Of a stretch of DNA of 64,000 nucleotides, positions 1 through 6,736 are shown one piece after another. Made by a program: the position numbers and the translations under genes. Location of the stretch: contig JADJXL010000020.1 in assembly GCA_016715885.1 (NCBI GenBank), positions 1,054,001-1,118,000 on the forward strand, in the 5' to 3' direction. The number at the start of each line of letters is the position of its first letter. Position 1 is the first letter of the stretch. The stretch comes from Polyangiaceae bacterium (GTDB lineage Bacteria > Myxococcota_A > Polyangia > Polyangiales > Polyangiaceae). The notes under the pieces were generated by a model. The model was not told where the DNA came from and did not search any database. It saw only the letters and a list, made by a program, of their open reading frames with translations.

Positions 1-691
1 GGGCGTCGAAGTCCTCGCCACCGAGGAACGTGTCGCCTGCCGTCGCGATGACTTTGAAGACGCCGCCCGAGCCGATCTCGAGCAGCGAGATGTCGAACGT
101 GCCCCCGCCCAGATCGAAGACTGCAATCGTTCGCTCGACGTTGCGCTCGTAGCCGTATGCGAGCGCCGCGGCGGTTGGTTCGTTCACGATGCGGATGACG
201 TCGAGCCCCGCGATTTGCCCTGCGTCTTTCGTCGCCTGGCGTTGACCGTCATTGAAGTACGCCGGCACGGTAATGACTGCCTTCGTTACGGGCTCGGACA
301 GATACTCCTCGGCAAAGAGTTTCAGTTCCTGCAGCACCATCGCGCTGATCTCGGGAACCGAATACGTCTTGTCGCGTAGCTGAACGCGCACATCGCCGTG
401 CGGCCCTTCGACGATGCGGTACGAGGCCGTCATCATCGCGTTCTTGACCTGCGGCGATGAAAACTTGCGACCGATGAGGCGTTTGGCCGCGTAGACAGTG
501 TTCTCGGCGTTGGTGATCGCTTGTCGCTTCGCGATGTGCCCGACGAGTCGCTTCCCTGCCTCGGTGATCGCCACCATCGACGGCGTGGTCTTGTATCCTC
601 CGCGGTTGGGGATGACCGTAGGGACGCCTTCTTCGACAATGGCTACGCACGAGTTGGTGGTGCCGAGATCGATTCCGATGACGCGCTCCAT
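1..691 (-). CDS. dnaK: Molecular chaperone DnaK (Hsp70), N-terminal part, truncated by window edge
   Basis: This is the first 230 residues of Hsp70, an ATP-driven cytoplasmic folding chaperone. The reverse-strand reading begins MERVIGIDLGTTNSCVA, the canonical phosphate-1 loop of the Hsp70 nucleotide-binding domain. Further in are the family segments VITVPAYFNDGQRQAT, RIVNEPTAAALAYGY and the phosphate-2 loop DLGGGTFDIS. The reading frame stays open to base 1, so the rest lies outside the window. The ATG is at 689-691. A DnaJ-domain TPR protein sits 68 bp upstream on the same strand, which suggests a dedicated co-chaperone. No grpE or classical dnaJ is visible here, so this may be one of several Hsp70 paralogues, as is common in myxobacteria; that point is inference. 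Confidence 0.95.
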   Translation of the reverse strand, partial: MERVIGIDLGTTNSCVAIVEEGVPTVIPNRGGYKTTPSMVAITEAGKRLVGHIAKRQAITNAENTVYAAKRLIGRKFSSPQVKNAMMTASYRIVEGPHGDVRVQLRDKTYSVPEISAMVLQELKLFAEEYLSEPVTKAVITVPAYFNDGQRQATKDAGQIAGLDVIRIVNEPTAAALAYGYERNVERTIAVFDLGGGTFDISLLEIGSGGVFKVIATAGDTFLGGEDFDA

Positions 692-759
692 CGCTTCAAT
701 ATGCTCCGTGGAGGGGGTGCGAATGCGACGCCACCGATGTGGCGACTAGGGATGATACG

Positions 760-2478
760 CTACGGTTCGTTGCTGTCCGCCTTCTTGATCTGCATGCGAA
801 GCTGAGCGATCGCGTCGCGCATCTTAGCATCGTTCGGTGCGAGGTCGGCGATGCGGTCGACTTCCGCGCGAGCGCTGGTTTCGAGCCCGGCGGCGATGTA
901 GGCCCGCACGAGCGTAATCCGATATTCGGGCACTTGCGGAGCGAGCTTGACGGCGCGGCGCGCATAGTCGACCGCGCGGCGAGCGTTTTGACCCGTCTTG
1001 AGCGTCGCGAACGCAACGCGCTCGTGCAGCCTCGCGTCGTCCTGCCGCGTGCGACAACCATTCGCGAAGCTCGCTGCAGCCTCTGCCCAGCGCCCCTGAC
1101 TCGCCTCGTACTCCGCTTGCTTCAGAAAGCCTTCCGACAGCTCGCTCGATGCCGTGCGCTGCACCTCGAGGGCCTTGCGCACGAGCGCTTCGTCATCGGG
1201 TGCCAGCGCGGCTGCCAAGCGGTACGCGTTCGCCGCTGCCGCCAAGTCTTTCCGTTCCAGCGCGACTTTCGCCGCCAAGAGATACCGTTCGAGCTGAAGC
1301 CTTCGCGGATCGGGGCGCGCCGTGTCGATGCGTCGACCGGCATCGCCCCCGGCACTTGGCCCGGACGCACCGGACGGTTGTCCTTCCAAACTACGACGCG
1401 AGCTCACCATGGGAGCGGGTTTCGGCATCACGGGACGGCGACTTCGCGCGCTTTCGGGCCCCGGCGCGTCGCCATCGCTCGAATTTCTGCCCCGCGCGGT
1501 TGGCGGCGGGCTCATCGGATCCTCGTCGGCAGCCGCCACGACCGCCGGAATGATCGCAGGATCGTGTTCGAGAAGCGCAGCCATCGTGCGGTTGCGACGA
1601 AGCTGCTCGAGGTACGCGTCGTACTCGGCGCGACGCTGTTTTGAGGTCAAAACATCATGCGCGAGCGTGAGGCGCGCAAAAATGGCCTCGATCTTCGCCT
1701 TGTAGTGCCCAAGCCGCTTGCGGAAGTATTTGTCCGGGTGAAACTCGGGAGCGATCGAGTAGTACGCACTCTTGACCCGCTTCTTGTCTGCATCCATCGG
1801 AAGCTCGAGCAGCTCGTAGTGCGTACGCGATTCGAGAGCTTCGTAAAGCTCGAGAATTTTCTTTTTCTTCGCGTGGTCGATGTCGAGCTGGTCGTCGACT
1901 TCGACGGGAAGAATCCGCGGCGGCTCGATGGAGATTTCCGCTCCACGTCGAGTGGGCGGAGGCGGTTCGATGACGACTTCTTGCACCGCAGCCGGCCGGC
2001 GTTCGATCACGCGCTCGACCACGGGCTCGACGACGCGCCATTCAGGCTGAGCATCGAAGCTTCGCCGAGTTGGCGGCGGCGGTTGGTCACTGCCGTGCTC
2101 GAATCGACGGCTTGCGGGAGGCGATTCCACGGGAGCATCGACGAATCTGCGCGATGGCGGAGGTCCGCCGCTCAGCGGTGGATCGAATGCCCGGCTCGAG
2201 GGCATCTCCGATCCTCGTGTCGATGCGACCCCTGCAGCCGTCATCATCGTGGAACCGCGACGCGATACGGGCGGCCGCGCGTCGCCAAATTCGACAGCCC
2301 CCAGCACCACCAGACGATCGAGCGCGATCGATACTTCTGCCGGCGAAAGCCCCGTAATGAGCGACAACTCGCGCTCGCTGACAACCCCGTCGATCCGCGA
2401 CAACAGGTAGGCTTCTTCAGTCTTGAGCGGGAGTGCCTTTATGTCACATCCCGCCACCAGCCTCGGAACACGCATCAT
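760..2478 (-). CDS. DnaJ-domain protein with N-terminal winged-helix-like segment and C-terminal TPRs
   Basis: A 572-residue predicted Hsp70 co-chaperone. Residues about 219-290 form a J domain containing the diagnostic HPD tripeptide (247-249), which in J proteins stimulates DnaK ATPase. Residues 1-65 look like a small helical regulatory domain (IDGVVSERELSLITGLS) of the kind found at the start of many myxobacterial proteins. Residues 66-200 are a Pro/Arg-rich linker. From about residue 390 to the end are helical TPR-like repeats with alternating Ala/Leu positions, expected to bind clients or partners. There is no zinc-finger region, so this is a type III J protein and not classical DnaJ. 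It lies directly upstream of dnaK on the same strand. Two ATGs are adjacent at 2478 and 2475, and either could be the start. Confidence 0.85.
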   Translation of the reverse strand: MMRVPRLVAGCDIKALPLKTEEAYLLSRIDGVVSERELSLITGLSPAEVSIALDRLVVLGAVEFGDARPPVSRRGSTMMTAAGVASTRGSEMPSSRAFDPPLSGGPPPSRRFVDAPVESPPASRRFEHGSDQPPPPTRRSFDAQPEWRVVEPVVERVIERRPAAVQEVVIEPPPPTRRGAEISIEPPRILPVEVDDQLDIDHAKKKKILELYEALESRTHYELLELPMDADKKRVKSAYYSIAPEFHPDKYFRKRLGHYKAKIEAIFARLTLAHDVLTSKQRRAEYDAYLEQLRRNRTMAALLEHDPAIIPAVVAAADEDPMSPPPTARGRNSSDGDAPGPESARSRRPVMPKPAPMVSSRRSLEGQPSGASGPSAGGDAGRRIDTARPDPRRLQLERYLLAAKVALERKDLAAAANAYRLAAALAPDDEALVRKALEVQRTASSELSEGFLKQAEYEASQGRWAEAAASFANGCRTRQDDARLHERVAFATLKTGQNARRAVDYARRAVKLAPQVPEYRITLVRAYIAAGLETSARAEVDRIADLAPNDAKMRDAIAQLRMQIKKADSNEP

Positions 2479-2611
2479 GGGGAAACCGAAATCGCGAGCA
2501 GCGCCCGAACGACCAGTCTAACGGTGTTTGCTGCCGTTTCGCAATTGACCTGCAAGAGTCCGGCATCGCATTGGCCGCACGATAACGGATGCATCGTCGT
2601 GAACGTGTTCG

Positions 2612-3223
2612 TTACCGCGGTCCCCCATCGCCTCCGAGCGCATTCATGATGACCTGGTCTTGAATGCGTACGGCCTCGTCAAACGCTTCGATCGCGGTCT
2701 TGCGAGCCTCGCGCGCACGATCGGTCTCGCCGCGCTCGTCCAGCGCCTTCGCACGCCGTTCTTCGACGAGCCCACGAACCTCGAAAAGATGACCACGGAA
2801 ATACGTCACGTCCGTAGCGAGACCAAGGCCCATTTGCACGTGTTCGAGCGCCGCGTCGAACCGGCCTCGTGCGCTCTGCAAGTCGGCGATGCGCGCATGC
2901 GTGTCCGCGAGAACCTCGCTCGCCTCGGGCAGAGGTTTGTCCCCACCCGGCCTCGGCCCGCGCGTGAGCGTTTCGAGCGCCGCGATGGCAAGCGTGACGT
3001 CACCCGTAGCCTCGGCAGCGTCGGCCTTGTGATGCGCAGCTCGCGCCTTCGATAGAAACGCAAGCAGCACCGGATCGACGACAGCGGCCCCAGCCGGCTC
3101 ACACGCTGCAGGCTGCTGTGCACCTGCTCGTTCACGCTCGGAACGCGCGCAACTGGCAAGCGACACGCTGCCCAAAACGAGGCTTGCGACGACCGCAACC
3201 ACGGGAAAAGCGCGGCGATTCAC
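2612..3223 (-). CDS. Lipoprotein with TPR-like helices, third gene of sigma-factor operon
   Basis: A 203-residue protein. The N-terminus has a hydrophobic signal segment ending in a lipobox (SLASC at about residues 20-24), so it should be processed by Lgt/LspA and anchored to a membrane. The rest is Ala/Glu/Arg-rich and helical, with TPR-like spacing. It starts with GTG, and that codon shares bases with the TGA of the preceding gene (GTGA overlap at 3220-3223), which indicates translational coupling. It follows a sigma factor and a probable anti-sigma factor, so it may help sense the envelope signal; this is inference. No enzymatic motif is visible. Confidence 0.7.
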   Translation of the reverse strand: MNRRAFPVVAVVASLVLGSVSLASCARSERERAGAQQPAACEPAGAAVVDPVLLAFLSKARAAHHKADAAEATGDVTLAIAALETLTRGPRPGGDKPLPEASEVLADTHARIADLQSARGRFDAALEHVQMGLGLATDVTYFRGHLFEVRGLVEERRAKALDERGETDRAREARKTAIEAFDEAVRIQDQVIMNALGGDGGPR

Positions 3224-3930
3224 CGAACCCCCCAGAGCGCAAAACGATTGTCACGCAAGTCCGCAGCACGCGCCGACGCAATACGATCGACACGAGCCGA
3301 CTCGCCTCCCACGCGCGGAAACGGCGTCGTTTGGTCGAAGAGGTCCGCGGTCGATCGCGATCGCTGCAGCGATGGAGCGGCTGCTACGGGTTTGTCCGAC
3401 ACGGGACGAAGGTACAGCGATAGCCCCGCTGCCATCGCTGAGACGCCAAGAACGGCCGCCGTGACGATGGGCCACACGCGCCTCGCTGCGGTTTTTTCCG
3501 ACGAACTCCGCAGCGCCCGCGTGATGAGCAGCTCGTTGCGTAGCGGATCGATGTCACGCGGCCGATATGCCGAAACGAGCGCATCGAGCACCTCCACCAC
3601 GGGTTCGTCGCGGTCGTCGCTGCGCGGATGCGCAACGGCTTCGCGCAATCGCTCCGCAGCTTCCCGCTCCGCAGGCGCGGGCGGTGCGTCTGCTACGCCG
3701 ATCCCAAGCGCCCGATCGATGAGCGCATCGTTGTCCGCCGCATCGAGCGATGCGGGCACGTACGCTGCACGCAGCGCCTCTGCGAACGGGTGGTCACCGC
3801 GTTCGAGCAGCGCTCGCAGCTCTTGCGCCTCGGCGACTTCGCGCGCGGACGGCGGCTGTTCGCCCAAGGGACCAGGTTCGTCTTGACCAACGACGGGCGG
3901 GACGAGCCTCAATTTTCGATCGCCGCTCAT
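3220..3930 (-). CDS. Probable anti-sigma factor, single-pass membrane protein
   Basis: A 236-residue protein with an acidic, helical N-terminal cytoplasmic part of about 150 residues, one hydrophobic transmembrane segment (around residues 149-171, VWPIVTAAVLGVSAMAAGLS) and a short extracytoplasmic tail. This layout, together with a 4-nt ATGA overlap with the ECF sigma factor gene upstream (3927-3930), is typical of a cognate membrane anti-sigma factor. I see no zinc-binding HxxxCxxC motif, so it is not a ZAS-type anti-sigma. The function is inferred from gene order and topology and not from a recognised domain. Confidence 0.6.
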   Translation of the reverse strand: MSGDRKLRLVPPVVGQDEPGPLGEQPPSAREVAEAQELRALLERGDHPFAEALRAAYVPASLDAADNDALIDRALGIGVADAPPAPAEREAAERLREAVAHPRSDDRDEPVVEVLDALVSAYRPRDIDPLRNELLITRALRSSSEKTAARRVWPIVTAAVLGVSAMAAGLSLYLRPVSDKPVAAAPSLQRSRSTADLFDQTTPFPRVGGESARVDRIASARAADLRDNRFALWGVR

Positions 3931-4736
3931 CGGGATGCCTCCTTCACGAGGGCGCCGTCGGCCGATCGCGACGTTTGCAAAGCCTTTTTCAACGCGGTGA
4001 GCGCGCGATGAAGCACGACGTCGAACGTTGCAACCGAAACACCGAGCGACGAGGCGACTTCATCGCGCGATCGCTCCTCCAGCACACGCAGCCGAATCGC
4101 TTGCGCGTACCGCGGGTTGATCGCATCGAGCGCCGCGTCGACACGCGCCCTCGCATCGGCGAGGTCTCGCTTTTCACAAAGCTCGGCTTCGCCATTCGTT
4201 GCAGGATCGTCTTCGGATGCATCGATTTCGCGTTCGAGATCCGTTGGATCGTAAAGCAATTCCCTACGGCGAGCGCGAAGGATGTCGAGCGCGATGCGCA
4301 GCGCCACCACGCGTAGCCACGGGTAAACTCCAGCGTTTTGCCACTGGAATTGATGAAATCGTTCGACGACGCGAGCGTACGTCTCGGCAAGCGCATCTTG
4401 CGCCAGCGCTTCGCGACCAAGACGCGGCAAGAGAACGGAGCGATAAAGAATCGGGCCGTAACGCCGTAAGATCTGCCCGAGAGCAGTCCGATCTCCAGAC
4501 TGTGCTCGCATGCAGAGCTCACGCTCGGCTTCCAGATCCGTTCGCGCTTCGACGACGGCCACGGGCGGCACGATACCCGCATGCGGTCGAGACCGCACCG
4601 TCGGTGCACTGGATGTGTGTCGCACGGGCGGTCGCGATGCCGCCGGATCGAGCCCAACCGCGGACAAGAGAACCGCGATGGGGTCGTACCCGGATGACAA
4701 GGGCGGATGCAGTGCAACGGCGGCTATGGTTTGCAC
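3927..4736 (-). CDS. ECF-family RNA polymerase sigma factor
   Basis: A 269-residue sigma-70 family protein of the extracytoplasmic-function type, which directs RNA polymerase to a stress or envelope regulon. Residues about 75-145 carry region 2, including QDALAETYARVVERFHQF and PWLRVVALRIALDILRARRR (2.3-2.4-like). Residues about 195-260 carry region 4 with a helix-turn-helix (RSRDEVASSLGVSVATFDVVLHRAL). The 70-residue N-terminal extension is Pro/Arg-rich and unusual for ECF factors. The listed start is a GTG, and a shorter start within the extension is possible. It is the first gene of a three-gene overlapping operon with an anti-sigma-like protein and a lipoprotein. The 137-bp gap to the divergent rhomboid gene should hold its promoter. 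Confidence 0.85.
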   Translation of the reverse strand: MQTIAAVALHPPLSSGYDPIAVLLSAVGLDPAASRPPVRHTSSAPTVRSRPHAGIVPPVAVVEARTDLEAERELCMRAQSGDRTALGQILRRYGPILYRSVLLPRLGREALAQDALAETYARVVERFHQFQWQNAGVYPWLRVVALRIALDILRARRRELLYDPTDLEREIDASEDDPATNGEAELCEKRDLADARARVDAALDAINPRYAQAIRLRVLEERSRDEVASSLGVSVATFDVVLHRALTALKKALQTSRSADGALVKEASR

Positions 4737-4873
4737 GCCCCAACAACGCGACCACGCAGCTCGACCTTACGGCCAATCACCATCACATTGGGTCCGGGCC
4801 CGGCCGTGCCCACGCCAAGCCCAAATCAGGAAACCATGATGCCCCTGGCGAACGCTGATTCCCGAGGTTGTTC

Positions 4874-5785
4874 GTGAGTAACGACGCGCAAATGAAAAGC
4901 CGCAAGGCGTCCACGTGCCCGCGTTGCGGAGCTCTGAACGGAGCCGGCTTCGATCGCTGCGTCCGCTGCGGCCAGGGACTGTCCCCGAGCGCTCAATTTC
5001 GCGAACGACTCGGGACCTACGTCGACGGCGACGCCCTGTGGGCCTCGAAGACCATCATCATGCTCACGGTGATCGTGTTCGCCGCGCAGGTGTACATCGG
5101 CCAGATCCGCAGCGGCCAAAACGCCCTGCAAGCACTCATGCGCCCCACGACCATCGACGCGGTCCGCTTCGGTGCGCTGCATTCCGTCATCGTCATCGCC
5201 GAGCCCTGGCGGCTCCTTTCGGCGGTTTTTGTGCACTTCGGCACGTGGCACCTTCTGGGAAACCTCCTTTTCCTCACGTGGCTCGCACGCGCAGCCGAAC
5301 CTGCCATCGGTTCGGCTCGGTTTGTCCTGGCGTATGTCTGCACCGGGATCGCCGGGTTTGTCGTGTCAACCGGCTACAACATCTTCGTCGAGGGTTTCGG
5401 GGGCGGACTGACCGCCGGCGCGAGCGGTGCGGTTTTCGGCATCACCGGCATGGTGGCCGGCATGCTCTATCGCCAGAAAAACCCGCAGTGGAAGGGCTTC
5501 GCCGTGCAAGCGGTCCTCTTCCAGCTCCTCATCGGCTTCGGAATCAACCAGGCGCAGGTCGGGATCATGATCAACAACCTCGCGCACCTCGGAGGACTCG
5601 TCGTCGGCGTCGCCTTCGGATTCGCTTACGCAACGCGCCAAAGGCCGTCGCGCAAACCGACACGCAGCGAATCATGGGTAAACATCGGAGCCTTGATCGG
5701 TCTGATGGCGTGCGTCATATCGCTCGTCTTGGCGCAGCGATCGCCCATCTGGCGAGAACTGGAGACCCGCGTGGGCGGCAGCTAG
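4874..5785 (+). CDS. Rhomboid-family intramembrane serine protease with N-terminal zinc ribbon
   Basis: A polytopic membrane protease that cleaves transmembrane substrates. Near the N-terminus is a zinc ribbon (CPRC...CVRC), then about six hydrophobic segments. The rhomboid signatures are visible: HLLGN after the second hydrophobic region, GASGAVFG with the nucleophilic serine, and the partner histidine in NNLAHLGGLVVG. Both members of the Ser-His dyad are present, so it should be active. I chose GTG 4874 because GAGG lies 6 nt upstream; TTG 4868 and ATG 4892 are alternatives in the same frame. Myxobacterial rhomboids are often multiple, and the substrate is unknown. Confidence 0.88.
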   Translation: MSNDAQMKSRKASTCPRCGALNGAGFDRCVRCGQGLSPSAQFRERLGTYVDGDALWASKTIIMLTVIVFAAQVYIGQIRSGQNALQALMRPTTIDAVRFGALHSVIVIAEPWRLLSAVFVHFGTWHLLGNLLFLTWLARAAEPAIGSARFVLAYVCTGIAGFVVSTGYNIFVEGFGGGLTAGASGAVFGITGMVAGMLYRQKNPQWKGFAVQAVLFQLLIGFGINQAQVGIMINNLAHLGGLVVGVAFGFAYATRQRPSRKPTRSESWVNIGALIGLMACVISLVLAQRSPIWRELETRVGGS

Positions 5786-5895
5786 TCTAAAAATGTTCGC
5801 GATCTCGACTTTTTTTTCGTCGAGGTGATTGCAAACGCACCGCGAACCGTCTACCGCCCGCCATCGATTTTACTTGCCCCTACGAGGAGACACTC

Positions 5896-6600
5896 ATGTC
5901 GTCGCAACGCTCCTTCAAGCTCGCCCTCATCCCTTTGGCGCTCATGCTCGGCGCCTGTAGCTTCAGCCTCCAAGCCGGAACGTCTGCCGGCACGAACAAC
6001 CAGCAAGGTCGTAGGGCGGCCCAACCGAATCGACGTGTGTCAACGCCGACCAGGACGAACACACCGAAGCCCGCGAACACGATCAGCACCCCGACGAAGC
6101 CTGCGGTCGAAGCTCCGCGGATCAACGGGAAAAACGCATTTGGAAACGGATCGCTTGGAGCCTTCAAAGGCAGCGCGTACGTGATTCCAAACACGACGCA
6201 AAGGATGCCCGACCTGTCGAAGATGGTCCCCTTCGCGACGCTTTTCACCGATAGCTTCATCGTTCAACCGCAAGAGTTCACGGGCGGATTCCCCGGCGTG
6301 CTCATGCAGGAAGAGTGGTTTGCCATTCGGTACGAAGGCAGGTTCAACATCCAGGCGGACAATACCTACATCTTCAGGCTCATCTCGGACGACGGCGCGG
6401 TCCTGTACATCGACGGTGAAAAAGTGGTCGACAACGACGGCATTCACGCGTCGAAGACCGCCACGGGCAACAAGATGCTCCGCGCAGGCCAGCACTCGCT
6501 CCGCCTCGATTACTTCCAGGGCGCGCGAGGCCCGGTGTCCTTGTCGCTCGCCATCAGCGATGCCGCCACCGAACCCCGGCCTCTCGTCGGCATCCGCTGA
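5896..6600 (+). CDS. PA14-domain lipoprotein
   Basis: A 234-residue predicted lipoprotein. The signal peptide ends in a lipobox (LMLGAC, Cys about residue 17). A Thr/Pro/Asn-rich linker follows (residues about 25-75). The C-terminal 140 residues contain a PA14-like beta-sandwich, with WFAIRYEGRFNIQADNTYIFRLISDDGAV-type spacing and an LYIDGEKVVDNDG segment, a fold that usually binds carbohydrate in adhesins and glycosidases. GAGGAG at about 5885 supports the ATG at 5896. It probably sits on the cell surface. There is no catalytic domain, so a binding or adhesion role is inferred. Confidence 0.8.
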   Translation: MSSQRSFKLALIPLALMLGACSFSLQAGTSAGTNNQQGRRAAQPNRRVSTPTRTNTPKPANTISTPTKPAVEAPRINGKNAFGNGSLGAFKGSAYVIPNTTQRMPDLSKMVPFATLFTDSFIVQPQEFTGGFPGVLMQEEWFAIRYEGRFNIQADNTYIFRLISDDGAVLYIDGEKVVDNDGIHASKTATGNKMLRAGQHSLRLDYFQGARGPVSLSLAISDAATEPRPLVGIR

Positions 6601-6736
6601 CCTGTCCAAGACGGCCCGGCAGAAGCAATTCTGCGGGCTGCGCCCACGCGAAAAACTGCACCGCATCCGCCAAGGTGACGGTCGTGCGCCTAATTGAACG
6701 CACGCGCTCGCGCGAGGTGGTATCGTCGCGTCGCTT

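Noticed and set aside
1657..2649. Long plus-strand open frame of 330 codons
   Set aside because: It is antisense to the J protein, is Arg-rich with no family motifs, and results from the high GC bias of the real gene.
5804..5824. CTCGAC-T8C-GTCGAG hairpin after the rhomboid gene as a terminator
   Set aside because: The T run lies in the loop and not after the stem, which is not a standard terminator; it may be chance.
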